DNA from: Plasmodium malariae
Taxonomy: Eukaryota; Apicomplexa; Aconoidasida; Haemosporida; Plasmodiidae
Reading direction: 5' to 3'
Assembly: GCF_900090045.1 (NCBI RefSeq)
Contig: NC_041782.1
Coordinates: 893,001 to 957,000 of the forward strand
Length of the DNA stretch: 64,000 nt
Positions within the stretch are counted from its first letter, which is position 1. The number at the start of each line of letters is the position of its first letter. This document shows positions 36,238-52,108 of this stretch, piece by piece. The notes beneath the pieces were generated by a model, which did not search any database, had not been told where the DNA came from, and worked only from the letters and a program-made list of their open reading frames with translations. Made by a program: the position numbers and the translations under genes.

Positions 36238-39200
36238 TCAGTTCATCATCTTTATGTCCCCTTTGTAGTAGTTGATGTTAATTAACTCAAAGCATTTCGA
36301 TTTTTGCAAAGACTTCAAATATCTATTTTTATGCCTCGGAATATAACTATTATAAATTTCAAAAAAATGTTGATAATTATTAATTTTACATATATCTGCG
36401 TAATCAATATATTTAATTACGCTGTTCAAAAGAAAATTTGATATATATGCAAACCTATGATTTATAATGAAAAAGGTGATAAATTCCATAAGTCTGTTAA
36501 GGTATAAGAAATAGGAGTGTTCACTTTTTTTTTTCATTTTTCTTAAAAATAAAACAAAGTTGTCATCATCATTGTGCAGGTCACTACCTCTCTGTTCAGT
36601 TTCCCTCAAGGCTGATTGACTCTTTTCCCCTAAATTATTTTCATTTTTCACGATCATGTTTTCCACCCTTCTTTGATCCACTCCCTTTTCGACTTTCATC
36701 GAATTATCTGATTCATTAGATAACATTTTTGACAATTGAATATATATATAATTTTCTAAAATATCTGCATTTTCTAAATAATTCTGAATATTACTAATTA
36801 CAGTATCGTCACTATATACGTTCAACGATTTCACTTCGTTAGACTTGTCCTTCTTACCTTCTACAACATTAAAGACATGTACATCATCGGACTGCTCCCT
36901 GCGATTAATATTTCCTTCTTTGTTATAAGATTCATTATGCGATCGCTCCTTTTTGAAGTCGAACTCTTTTTTAATTCCTAGATGCGTAGCACCACTATTA
37001 GTAACATCACCATTAGTATCATCACCATTAGTATCATCACCATTAGTATCATCACCCCTTTGAACTATTTTTCTTAAACCATATTCGTGCTCAAATTTTT
37101 TTAAGATATTTAAAATAGAAAACGTATAGAAATTTAAATAATTCTCTATGATACTTTTAAATTTATATTTTTTACCAAGCTTCAAACAAATGAGTAATGA
37201 TTCGTTAATTCTTTTTTCTTTTAACAAATTTTCTAGGCAGTTTTCATAAAATATGTGTTTTCTTTTTTCAAACATATTTTCAGTAACAATTTTTTCGCTA
37301 ATATTTTTTAAAAACATCAGTTCTCCATTTACTGAAGCAGATAACAGTAAATTATGATTATTACAATTTTGTAAACAAAATATTTTATCATTATGATAAT
37401 TGATATTTGATATTTTTTCACAATTTTTTATATTAATTATGCTTATATTACCATTGCTATAAGCATTAATCATACAAATATCATTCAAAATTAACATTTT
37501 CGTAATATTGAAATCTAGACTTTGTATACTTTTTAAACATTCAAAAGTCTTTATGTTCCATATTCTTACACTATCATATGAGTTACTGTATAAAAGTTGA
37601 TTAGTCTTTGAAAACAAAACATTCTGAACTGACTTTTTATGGCCTTCCAAAATCTTTATTAACTTTAAGCTCCTCGTTTCAAATAGTTTTATCGTTTTGT
37701 CTTTGCTGCATGTGGCGACCATCTAAAAGGGGGGGCAAATAAAAAAAAAATATATATATATCAAAACAATCAAAATGGGAAAAACATAACATTATGAATT
37801 AAATAGGTATATTTGATATATATTCATGCAATTACTCTTCCTCTCGCACACGCGTCAATAAATATGCATATATATACATACATACACAAATGCATATACA
37901 CATACACGTAAACTCACATGTACATACTTTCACAAATTCATATTTGGAAAAATGAATAAACACATGCAAAAGGCGCACCACACAACAGTCGTTCGGGAAA
38001 ACGGAACAATAGAAAAGTGCATATATATTTCCCTTCTTACCTTCCCCTTTGGAGATATAGCTACGTCGTTAATTAAAATTTTATGGGGATAGATGGTGAA
38101 GTTACTTTTAACTATTTCCAAATCTGTAAAAATTTCATCCAATTTTCTTTTCTTTTTTTTTTTTTCTTTTTCCATATTGTCCACTTCAACTATAAAATTC
38201 CATAACTTTAAACTACAGTCCTCACACACACTTACAAGTATAACTGAAGGAAATTTCCTCAAATTTACATCAATTGCATTAATGGAATATAAATTATCTT
38301 TTAATATGTATAGGCAAGTATTACTTTTTAAACTCCAGACGAAAATATTTTTATCATTCGATCCACTAAATAATAGATTATTAGTTTCATTTAACTTAAT
38401 ACATGACACAACATCTTCATGTCTAATGAGTAATGTTTGTATGATTACATTATCTTCAAAACTTAAAATCCTTATAATACTATCACCCATTAAAATTATA
38501 CATTTTATATCTTCCTTGTCATTGTAATCACATTTTACATCTAAGATAAGCTTTTCTTCTTCAATCCTTTTATTCTGTTCATCTGTTATGTCACTAGAAT
38601 TTGGATTAAAAAGTAGCATTTCAAAAATACCCTCTATTTTACATAGATAATTTTTTATTAATTTGAAATTTCTTATATCATAAATTAATAAAGAACTGTC
38701 TTCTCTAAATATATATAATTTGTATTTTAACAAAAAAAATTTTTTTATATTACTTTCATTAATTAAAAGTTTATTCTCCTTAAACTTGAAGATTATATCT
38801 CCTTTCAGTGGGTTGTAAAAAAGTAGATTACCCTTACTATCATGTGTTAGTATTAACCATTTTATATTTTCGTCTTTTATTATTAATTTGCTTTTTTTAT
38901 TTTTTGTAAAAACACTAGATGATATTATTAATGCACTGTTTATATCATTACCTAAATATATTTGTTTTATAGGGCTACATGTTACTATCGCGCTATTCTC
39001 TTTTTTTTTTTTTTTTCTTTTTTTTTTCACTGTTCTTCTGTTCCCTTAATTTTCTATATTCGCCCTCATCCCGCGAATTTAACATGCTTAGATTCCATAT
39101 GTTCATTATTTTGTCATTTCCGATGCTGATGAATCCTATCAACTTATCTTCTTCTTCCTCCTCCTCGTATTCATCGCTCTCTTCTTCACCCCGTTTGTCA

Positions 39201-40126
39201 CATTCTTCCTCATCCAGACTGTCACTCTTTTCCACCTTACTCTTGCCTCCCCCGTTCACCTTACCCCTCACATCTTCACCTTTCTTAACACGATCATCTT
39301 GGACGGCTAAAAAAAGAAAGTCCATTATGCCACTCATATGATCCTGGCAAGACATAATTTTTTTATTTTGCCCAACGTCATAAATGAAAATATTTTTTGT
39401 TATATCCGAACTAATAATAAAATTCTTGTACATTTTCAAGTTTGTAATTCTACTGTTATGTATTTTATAAGATAATAATAATCTATATGTATTGATATCA
39501 AATACATTAATTAAACCATTAATATACCCAACAACTAACTTTCTCCCTCCTATATTATTAAAATAAAAACATGTTATAACTATATTATCAGTTTTCCATA
39601 TATATATTTTTTCTAAGTGTACCCAATTGTAATTATAAGAATAAATACTCTTTTCTTTATCTTCTTCATGATCATATAAATATATTTTATCTTTTATATC
39701 CTCATCATTAATTTCTTCTTTCTTTTCATCCACAGGCTCTATTTTCGTTTGATCATTCAGCACTAAAACATAATGGTGTATGTTGTTATCGTCAGTTGAT
39801 AAGAACAAATTCTTATTCGAATAGTAAAAGTGGCTTATAGTACTAAATAAAGATATACAATATCTATTCAAATATTTTTTATGGTAATGTTCTTTTATAT
39901 CATCAATACTCACACAAGACTCCAATACACAAGTAGGATACTTAGCATTATGTACATATAAGTTATTGTGATTTTCTCCCTCATTCCTTACCTTAAAACA
40001 ATATATATTATTGTTACTTAAACTTAAAAATAATCCATGTTCCTTTGCAAAAAACACATCCTTATCCCCCTCGTAAACGTCAAAGAACTTTCTTTCAATT
40101 TCGGTGTATGTAACAACCGACATCAA
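36238..40126 (-). CDS. UTP13: UTP13-like WD40 protein of the U3 snoRNP (single-base break in an A16 run)
   Basis: Predicted small-subunit processome component needed for early 18S pre-rRNA cleavage in the nucleolus. Exon 1 is 40126-38041 and exon 2 is 37722-36238 (donor GTAAGA, acceptor TTTTAG, phase 0). Many WD40 blades are visible, e.g. IGFISIGNDKIMNIWNL, NLLFSGSNDKNIFVWSL and MVATCSKDKTIKLFET; the exon join AISPKGK/MVATCSKDK is itself a WD repeat. The C-terminus (RKMKKKSEHSYFLYLNRLM through ...LLNSVIKYIDYADI) is the helical Utp13 domain. The frame breaks within 39001-39016, a run of 16 A on the coding strand, where one base too many leads to a TAG. Upstream and downstream parts are otherwise intact and co-linear. 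Ignoring the extra base, exon 1 is exactly 695 codons and the product about 1189 aa. An acidic insertion lies near residues 290-335. Confidence 0.85.
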
Positions 40127-40652
40127 AAATGTTAAAAGGGTAAGAAAAGGAATGAGGATGGGGAGGGGAAAGAAATGGGCTTACATACAAATATAAATAA
40201 ATAAATGTATATCTATATGTACATATACACATATATATACATATATATATGTACGTTGTGACATAAAGTTTATAGTGTGACTCTTAAAATTTATAATAAT
40301 CAAAACAAATTGCTAGTAAATATAGTCTATTGTTATGGATTTCTATTTTTAAACAATTTCAGAATTTTTTGTAAATTCTAATACATCTTTAATATGCGAG
40401 TAATATTTCTTCATTTTAATTTATTTTATATTTATGCTTGTATCATTATTTTTTTTTTTTTTTAAATGGATATAAATATATATGGCATTTTTCGTTCTTC
40501 AAAATTATGAAACTCTGTAAAGGAAAATATATATTTGTACAAAATAGGAGGAAAAAAAAAATTGTTAATATTAGCAATTTTTTTATTAAAATTGAGGAAA
40601 GTGACTTAAATGTCAAGAGTTGCGTAAAATAAAAAAAAACTATATACATTAC

Positions 40653-40696
<44 letters not shown>

Positions 40697-43600
40697 ATAT
40701 ATTATTGACCATAAATTTACCTACCCATTGGCGAATCTATCATAATTTTTTCATGTAAAATGATACTATATATATATTTCAAACAGAATTTCTTTTTATT
40801 TTTTTTTAATTTTAATACTTCATTTTTCTCCTAACCTCAAATGAATATTTAAAAAAAAAAAAAAAGAAGAGTATGTTAATTTATTATTTTACAACATTGT
40901 TATTTACATTGTTGCATCTTTTACTGTATTGTACAAGCCTTAAGCTATTATTTATTTATATAAACCATATATAATTCATTTTTATAATTTTTATTCCTTC
41001 TCATTAATTATGGTTATATATATGTATATACGTATATATGCATTATGTTAATGGTGCTATTTTATATTTTTTTTTTCTCAGTACATTTACCCAAATCTTT
41101 AACAGATAAAGTACTTATAAATAATGATATGATAATGCGCGTGTTTGTTCTTTCTGTATTACTATCGAATTACAAATATGAATAAAGTATTTCATATAAT
41201 TCCGTAATAGAAAGTTATACATCTTGAATAGAAATATAATAGGAATAATTTATTAGATATTAAAGAGAAGCAGAAAAGAATAATATAAACCATATTGTTG
41301 TTATATTAGATGCCTACGGCAATATATGTGAGAACATATAAATGTACATTTCATGTATGCTTATACGAATAAGTATATTTACATCTTAGGTTTTTCGAAC
41401 CTTTTACATGAATAATGTGTTCTTTTAAGTTTTTGAGGTCACCACCGGTTAAACTCGGGCTTTAAAATTTATATATACATTTGTTAGGAACTTTGAAAAT
41501 TCGAGGAAAAAAAGCTTTAGTTACTGAACATATGAACAAAAGAGAACAAATATTGCAAAAAAATAGATCCGAAATAAGCTATATATATATATATATATAT
41601 AATATGTTCTTGTAGTGAAAATATGGGAAAATAAAACAAAACTGATCGAATTTTTGTAATATATATTTATTTTATATATGCACCAAAATTCTGCATATAT
41701 AGTAAATATATGTTGTGTAATAATTCTACTTAACATATTTAAACATCTTCCTTTATTTAAAAAAAAAAAAAAAAAAGAAGAATAAAGATATTTTAAATTC
41801 ATATTTAGTATTATACTTACATTTTTCAGCATAAATTTAAAAAATTAATTTCACTACTGTTTTTAATTAAAATAATACGTAAAAAAATGGTGTAGGCTTT
41901 TTCGCTTTTAATAATATATTTGCCATAAAATTATTTATAGTACTATTAGTTATACCTCATTTTACACTCATATATTATATATTATATATTATATATTATA
42001 TATATATATATATACATAATATAGAAAATATAGGAAATATGGATCTTCTTTGACGTGATATTATAACGAAAAAGGTATATTATTATCTCTTTAACTACAT
42101 ACAGATATATGTGTATGCCACTGCTAATTACTGTTAACTATAAATTAACAGTTGTATGATACTATATCATTTTTGGGGTTATAACAGTATTTGTCCTCTT
42201 TTTATAATTTTTGTTTTTTTTGAACTTAAAAATTCTAATAACTACCGTAGTAAATTTGTCAAAAATAAAAAAATATAATTGTTTGTATCGTCACAAAGCA
42301 CATACATATATATATATACATATATTTATGTAGGTATATTCATATAAATAAATGTTTATTAGTAACACATGGATTTAACCTTTTTCGAATTGTTAAATTT
42401 TACATAGTTCATACTGCTTTAATGATTTAATAGCAGACATTTTCTTTTTAAACGTAAGGAATGTTAACAATATTATATAGTTATTACTGCATTATATATA
42501 TGCATGTATGTAAGCATATTTTTTTTTTTTTTCATTTATTTTGCTGAAAAATACTGCTCTTTTGTCAAGTCACAAATATATTAGGGCTTTTTATCACATT
42601 TTATTTTCATCCTTTTAACAATTGTTTTTTAGCTATTTATATCTTCATAAATTCAAGGTGATAGTAGTTTTTACAATGAAATGTATTTGCATGCATAATA
42701 GTATTCATGTCACTCCGTTAAAAAAATAAATAAATATAGATATATATATATATATATATATATATACGTACACATATGTACACACATATACATTCCTATT
42801 TATATATGTATGCCCACGTAAAAATATTTATTTTATGGTTACTACTACTTATATTACTACCTTAAAAACAGCAAAAAGTGGTATTAAAAGTAAAAAATAT
42901 ATAGTAATAATATTCTTGTACTTATACCGAGAAAATCTCAATGAAAAATTGAAAATGTCATGGTATTTTATAAAAAAAAAAATTATTTAAGTATCGTTAT
43001 ATATCTTTTAATTTTATTTCATTTTTTATTCTCTTTCTTTTACTGCTTTTGAAAATGTATAGAATTTAAATTTATATATAATAATATATTTGTTAATTCA
43101 CTTTCTTAAAAGTACTAGAATTTTCATAAAAATTATACATTAATTTACATATTGTATATGTGAATGGTATAATATATATATACGCTTTTATTATTATATT
43201 ATATATAATACATATATTAATATATATGCACATATATATATTTAATATGTATACATTTTTTTCATATATGCAATATTTTATTCAGTTTGCATAATATTGT
43301 TTGCTTCAAACTTATTACATAAAAATGTATTAATATTTACTATAATGTGTATAATATGCATAAGTACACATTACACTTATGAATTCTGTTTAAATGACAT
43401 TTCATAAGTAAAAACACATATCACAAGGAAAAAATAATAAGAATGCATTAAATAAAGCATACGTAACAATACTGAAGAAATATTCTTCTGATACAAGCTT
43501 AAATGAAGAAAATTTATGTTTCATTCCTTCGGCATATTGTAAGGAATATTGCAAATACGTAAAATTTTGAAATTACCTTTGAAGTTTAACAAATAAGAAA

Positions 43601-43972
43601 CGTAAATACAAAGAGGTATACCACAATATCATCGAACATTTACTGTATATGTGTATATATTGCAAAGTAAAAAACGAATTGTTACAATTGATACAATTAA
43701 TATATTACAATAATTTGTTGTTATATGTGTATATATATTGTGGAAAAAAGAAAACGTACGCATCATTTATTTTTTGAAAAAACACATGAAATAAGAAGTG
43801 AATTTAACATTATATAATACCCTTCATAAACGTGTGTTTTGAAGTTATTTTTCTTTTACAGTAAAAGCGTATCATTTATAAATACAGTGTTAAATAATTA
43901 CATTAATGTATAAATAATATATTTTTTTTTTTTTTTTTTTTTTTTGCATATATTAATATAAATATTTGGTGC

Positions 43973-44010
<38 letters not shown>

Positions 44011-44695
44011 GGCTTTTTGTCTATTTCAAATGAGTTAGAATTTTTGCTATAAATTGTCAATTTTTTTCCTTTTTATTTATTTTTTTTTTTTTTTTTTCTG
44101 AAATTTATTTGTTAAATATAATTATTTCTTAAATTTTTCATTTAAGTGAACAATTAATGCAAATAGACAAAATTTATGTATAAATAATATCGCGTTTTAT
44201 GTAACTCTAATTTTAATTATAAATATTATGCACTTATTATTTATGAAAGAAAAGAGTAAGAACCTGTGTTATGTATTGACGGTACAAGCATACACATGTA
44301 AATATATTTACATAAAAATAAAGTGTATATATGTATATACATATTCTAGAAGTACGTACATGTATTGATTATATTTACCCATAAAAAAACACATATATTT
44401 GTATATATATATATATATATATATTGTATTTACATGTGTATGCTTATTAGCATACTTAAAGTACTATAATTTTTATGACTGTTGAATAATAATCGCAGAA
44501 TATTATATGCTTTTTTATTTAGTCATAAAAATTACATACTTTTAATATCAACTCTTGAGCATCGTAATTTTCAATTTTCTCTTATTACATCTTACGTTCA
44601 TTTAACTTTTGTATTGACATAAAAATCTTTCAACTTATATTTTAATTATTATTTCCAGTGTAATTTTAGAATAATCTCAACATATGCATTTATAA

Positions 44696-44735
<40 letters not shown>

Positions 44736-45097
44736 TAATACATACAGAAACAATGTAAGCTGAGGATGTTTAAAATTATACACATATAACACACCGATAT
44801 TTACCTAGGATGCAGCATCATTAATATATTTGCGTTTTCATTTTTTTGTTTTATAGTAATATATTTATTAATAAATGCAAGTGTAGATATCTTTTGTTTT
44901 TTATCGTATTACACAGTTTTGCGGTAAAATTTCAAGGAAGGCACTCCATATATGTATGTATGCATATATGCACGTATGTATGCCTTTGTGTGTGTGTGTG
45001 TGTGTGTTTGTGTGTACGTATATATGTATCTATATATATATGCACATATGAACTATTGGCAAATGATCAAATTGTAGAATAGTATAAAAGAAATACA
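40127..45097. other. Long divergent intergenic region (about 5 kb)
   Basis: Lies between the start codons of the UTP13-like (-) and AT-hook-like (+) genes. Very AT-rich throughout, with TA tracts (40665-40685, 42740-42765, 44700-44732), several T22-T25 homopolymers (43921-44100), and a TG/CA block at 44990-45010. No frame above background on either strand and no recognisable RNA gene. It should contain both promoters; why it is so long is unclear. Confidence 0.6.
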
Positions 45098-47994
<2,897 letters not shown>

Positions 47995-48009
47995 AGTAAA
48001 TAAAAGAGT

Positions 48010-48500
48010 ATGGAAGGTGGAAGAACAAGACAAAGAAGAAGCACAGCATATAAGAGAACCTTGTGTATGGGCATTATTGAAGCAGAATTTACAATACTGA
48101 GTAAACCCAGTAACAAGAACAAATTACGAAAGTATAGCTGAAATATATGCAATGTAAACAGGTCTATTGCAATACAAATACTGTAATATGTACGTCCATT
48201 TATTCCGGCAAACACATATATATATATTTATGTATCTTTCAAATAATATGAAACAAATGTGCGGATAATCGTAGTAGGTACTGATAATTTTAACAGTCCC
48301 TAAGAATGGCCTTTATTACTATATGTTATATATTATTATTACAGAGAAGTGCTAGCTATGCTCTATTTTTCTATGTAAATTTTGGAGTTAATATTCATTA
48401 TTTCGTCTCAACACAAAAAGTGCAAAAATTGTTGAAAAACAAATTAAATTGTACATATTGTGACTGCAATGTAGTAGTGCACAATAGAAAAAAAAAATAG
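48010..48500 (+). CDS. Possible small two-exon gene, unknown function (91 aa)
   Basis: Candidate only. Exon 1 48010-48131 and exon 2 48347-48500 join through GTATAG at 48132 and ACAGAG at 48341-48346 in phase 2, giving 91 aa, TAG at 48498. The N-terminus is basic (MEGGRTRQRRSTAYKRTLCM); the C-terminus has a small Cys cluster (CTYCDC). Base composition in exon 1 is clearly less AT-rich than the flanks, which in this genome favours coding or structured RNA. It begins 15 bases after the stop of the AT-hook-like gene and in the same frame, so it might instead be that gene's 3' UTR. I recognise no family. Confidence 0.35.
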
Positions 48501-50272
48501 GCATCAAGCTGTAGGTAAATTAGAGAATTAGTATTTCCTCATATATATTTTTTTTTAAGTAAACATAGAAACTGTTCGAGCTGCTTATTCTATTTGCATA
48601 CACATATATACATTTACCCATTTACTCGTTCACCCACTTACATATATTTACACATTCATAAATCATTTTGTCTTTAAAGAAAGCCTAAATTTTTTCGAGT
48701 GAAAATCCCGTCTCACCTATTTCCTTTGCTTCTAAGAGACGCATAAATCATTTGACGATTTTATAGTTCGTCAATTATCATTTATTTTTAATAGACATAA
48801 TTTTTTATATTTCTGCCTGAATATGTATACATAGCGTATATATGTACATAAAATATGCATATTATTTTATAATCTTTCTTTTCTTTTTTTTGCTTTGCTA
48901 TGCTCTTCTTTTTCTTTTTTTTTTTTTTTTTTTTCTTTTTTTTGTACTAATAATTTTTGAATAATACAAGTTTCAATTTCACACATTTTTGATTTATTAT
49001 TTTAATGATGTTATATACATTATAATGAAGTATTCTTATTCAGCATTTTTGATTAACTTTTTTTATTTGGTCTCTTTTATTTTGTTTTGTCTTTTTACAT
49101 AGGACATCATAGTATTTCCTTTTTTTTTCATTTTATCATTCTAGCTTTCTTGCTTATTCTTCTAATATTTTTTTTTTTTTTCTTCGTTTTTCTTCGCTTT
49201 TCTTTATTTTCCCCTCCTTTTTTTTTTTTTTTTTTTTTTGCATTCTATGCATTAGTTTTAATTCGAAAGGATGTAAACATAAAAAGTCTTTTTTAAAATT
49301 TTTTTGTTATATTTTCAATATGCCTTTATGCCGACATACATTTTTATGTACGTTTATATATATATATATATATAATGACATGTATTTATATTATGTATTT
49401 ATTGTATCAGACAGTTTTCCCCTTTTTCGGAAACAAAATATGCTCTAAAATTATATATAGCTTTTACATAATCAAAGCACTATATAGGATAACATACACT
49501 TTTACCAAGTTTATTACTCGAAGATAAAGATTTTTTTTTTCTCTTCTTTTTTTTTTGCATGTTAATGGCTAAAAAAAAAAAAGAGCCTATATGCATATCG
49601 GCAGTTTCTCGTTATAAAATAAAAATAAATTATTTAAATGTGTGAAAAAAATTTATGTGCCATTCAAATGAGGGGAAGTAAAATAAATCAAAACAAAACA
49701 GAACGAGTATATTTTTTCTCAAGATGACAACTGTAGAGAAAAAATATTCTCATTTATACTTATTATAGCACGCATTTTAGCGGGCATATTTACGAATATG
49801 GCTAATTCGTGAGCGCATAGATACGTATATCTATATTTATCTATGTATGTGTTTATTCATGTACGTAATTATGGGGGGGGGGCAAATATATATTAAAATA
49901 GGTACTTAGGTGTAATATGAACAATTCTTTTGCTATGTCATCATCTGATAGGTTTTCTCAAACAATAATTGAAGCACATTACAAACTTAGAAATGCGTAT
50001 TTCTTCATACTCTCTAATACATACGAATATCCCAATTCGTAATTGTATATATACTTTGTATTATCCTATTTTACACCATGTGAAACAAGACAAGCCCATT
50101 CAAACCAATCTATTTTATGAGTTTAATTCAAAAGCTTAATTTAAAAAAGAAAAATAAATGAAAACAGGTGAAAAAAAGCAAAAAGGATGAAAAAAAGCAA
50201 AAAAGATGAAAAAAGGTAAAAAAGATGAAAAAAAGCAAAAAAGATGAAGAAAAGGAAAAAAATAAAGAAAAA
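48501..50272. other. Intergenic region, 3' of the nicalin-like gene
   Basis: Contains T-rich tracts (48900-48945, 49080-49240), an inverted repeat GACGA/TCGTC at about 48756-48774, and an A-rich array with GATGAAAAAAAGCAAAAAA-like units at 50165-50250 next to the nicalin-like stop codon. No convincing gene. The plus-strand frame at 49087-49296 is a translation of T-rich sequence. Confidence 0.55.
50165..50250. repeat. A-rich ~18-bp tandem array at the 3' end of the nicalin-like gene
   Basis: Four to five copies of a unit like GATGAAAAAAAGCAAAAAA with indels, 20-110 bases beyond the stop codon (minus strand), so within the probable 3' UTR. Confidence 0.75.
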
Positions 50273-52108
50273 TTACATAGTTTTCATTCTGTTTTTATAA
50301 AATGATGGAACGAAGTGAAAATTTACACAAACGTATATTAAAATAAGAAATAAGGCAACAAGTAAAAAGTGCAAGTAATGAAAGATATAAGAGATGGACA
50401 TGGAAAAGGTAATATTAACATGTTTTTGATAAAAGTATTTTTCTTTTTTATCATATGGTATTCTATAATCTGTTATTAAAAAATTCGAGTCTATAATATA
50501 TGAATTAATCAACGTTTTAATATAATTAATTAATTTTAGTACATCATCTCTATACACAAAGAATTTATAATATTTGTTGAAATTTTCGTTAAGGAGATCT
50601 AAATCATCTTTACTTCTAACATGGTTCGTATATTTTAACATATCATTCTTTATTTGTTTTTCCTCTGATATTTCCTCCTTGTAATGTTTCATATATATAA
50701 AAAGAGCCTCAAATATACTTTTTATATGCTTTGTCAAATTATCTAGTTTTAACTTTTGTTCAATCATAGGTAATTTATTAAGAAATACAGATTCTTTATT
50801 TTTTGAACCCAAAGTAAAACTGTTAATATTTTTCAAAATAAAATATTCATGAAGTTTTGGTAGATGTTTATTATTAATTTTTATATTCTGACTTTTTATT
50901 TTTATATCTTTCTTAAAATTAGTTTTAACAGTTCGTTTTAATATATCATAGAAGCGCAAAACATGCTCTGGTTGTGTTTCTTTTTTTGCTTCGTTAATAT
51001 AAAAATCAGATTCATTTAAACTATCTAAAGAAATAACAAATTCTATATTTTCTTTAAATATCATATTAACAGATTTGATAAAATTGTCTACACCAAAATA
51101 ATAATTTGTAAAAAGAAATAATATATTATAATTTACATCTTCATTTTTAAAAACTTCTGTGTATAGTCTAATTAATTCACACATTGCAATCAGCTGAGAA
51201 TTTGTTGAAGTATTAGGTATCGTAAAATCGCTAATAACGTTAAAAACGTTATAATCTGTTGCTATAATAATGGTTTTCTTCTTTGTAAAATGAAAGGTTT
51301 CATTATTTTGTTTTTTCTTAAATATGGAATTAATATTAATATTATCTTTACTTAAAAAAAAATATATATTTTTTGAACTTATCTTACTAGCTTGTTGGTT
51401 TTTCGAAATAGGAATAATATTGACATTTCTTGTTAAATCAAAATAACCAAATCTACTCTTATAATTTGCATAAATATTTTCTATTTCTGCATTATTTTTT
51501 ATAAAATATATAGACTGATTTAATTTTAAGTTTAATAGTAAACTTTGAAAAAAGGAAATCCTTTTTTCTAATATTTCATCTGTAATATCTTTATTATTGT
51601 ATTGATCCTTTGATATTATTTTATTTATTCTAAAATATTCCTCCCTATCTATATGCAACTTTTCTGGAATTATTATAATAACTCCATTATTATTATTTTT
51701 CAAAATAAAATGCAATAAAAAGTATAAATTATTTTCATGAATTATTTCATACAAATATATAAACCCCGAATATTTTACCAGTTGACGTGGGTTCACAAAT
51801 GTCATAATGTGTACTATCTTTTCTTTTATTAATCTCTCTATATGCGTTTCATCCTCCATATCTACTAAACTATCCACTGTCAAATTGTTCTCTCCCCATT
51901 TTACATCTTTATATAGAAACAGTAAATTTATTAAATTGCCTTTAACTAAATTACCACTAAACCCTGTATCCTCATTATTACTAATTAAGTGTATTAATGG
52001 ATATGCCTTCGTTTCATACAAACCTCTTGCAAATTCATACTTAAAAAAGATACAAAAAAATAATAATATTTCAAAAATAATTCGAATACATCGACGGCTA
52101 ATATTCAT
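50273..52108 (-). CDS. Nicalin-like ER membrane protein (M28 peptidase fold)
   Basis: Single exon, 611 aa. An N-terminal signal-type hydrophobic segment (about 9-24) is followed by a lumenal domain and one transmembrane helix near 575-605, then a short tail: the topology of nicalin (NCLN), a nicastrin relative. Nicalin works in the BOS complex of the multipass translocon at the ER. The M28-like core is visible as KTIIIATDYNVFNVI, then STNSQLIAMCELIRLYTEVF, NYNILFLFTNYYFG and IEFVISLDSLNE. In active M28 peptidases the corresponding motifs carry zinc ligands; here His and Asp/Glu ligands appear missing, as in nicalin, so it is probably non-catalytic. The family assignment rests on motif order and topology. 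The ATG at 52108 starts just before the signal segment; a 16-bp minisatellite lies close upstream. Confidence 0.75.
   Translation of the reverse strand: MNISRRCIRIIFEILLFFCIFFKYEFARGLYETKAYPLIHLISNNEDTGFSGNLVKGNLINLLFLYKDVKWGENNLTVDSLVDMEDETHIERLIKEKIVHIMTFVNPRQLVKYSGFIYLYEIIHENNLYFLLHFILKNNNNGVIIIIPEKLHIDREEYFRINKIISKDQYNNKDITDEILEKRISFFQSLLLNLKLNQSIYFIKNNAEIENIYANYKSRFGYFDLTRNVNIIPISKNQQASKISSKNIYFFLSKDNININSIFKKKQNNETFHFTKKKTIIIATDYNVFNVISDFTIPNTSTNSQLIAMCELIRLYTEVFKNEDVNYNILFLFTNYYFGVDNFIKSVNMIFKENIEFVISLDSLNESDFYINEAKKETQPEHVLRFYDILKRTVKTNFKKDIKIKSQNIKINNKHLPKLHEYFILKNINSFTLGSKNKESVFLNKLPMIEQKLKLDNLTKHIKSIFEALFIYMKHYKEEISEEKQIKNDMLKYTNHVRSKDDLDLLNENFNKYYKFFVYRDDVLKLINYIKTLINSYIIDSNFLITDYRIPYDKKEKYFYQKHVNITFSMSISYIFHYLHFLLVALFLILIYVCVNFHFVPSFYKNRMKTM

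Noticed and set aside
40127..45097. Searched for genes, tRNAs or a centromere-like core in the 5 kb spacer
   Set aside because: AT richness is ordinary for this genome's spacers, with no extended near-pure AT repeat core, no tRNA-like cloverleaf and no frame above background.
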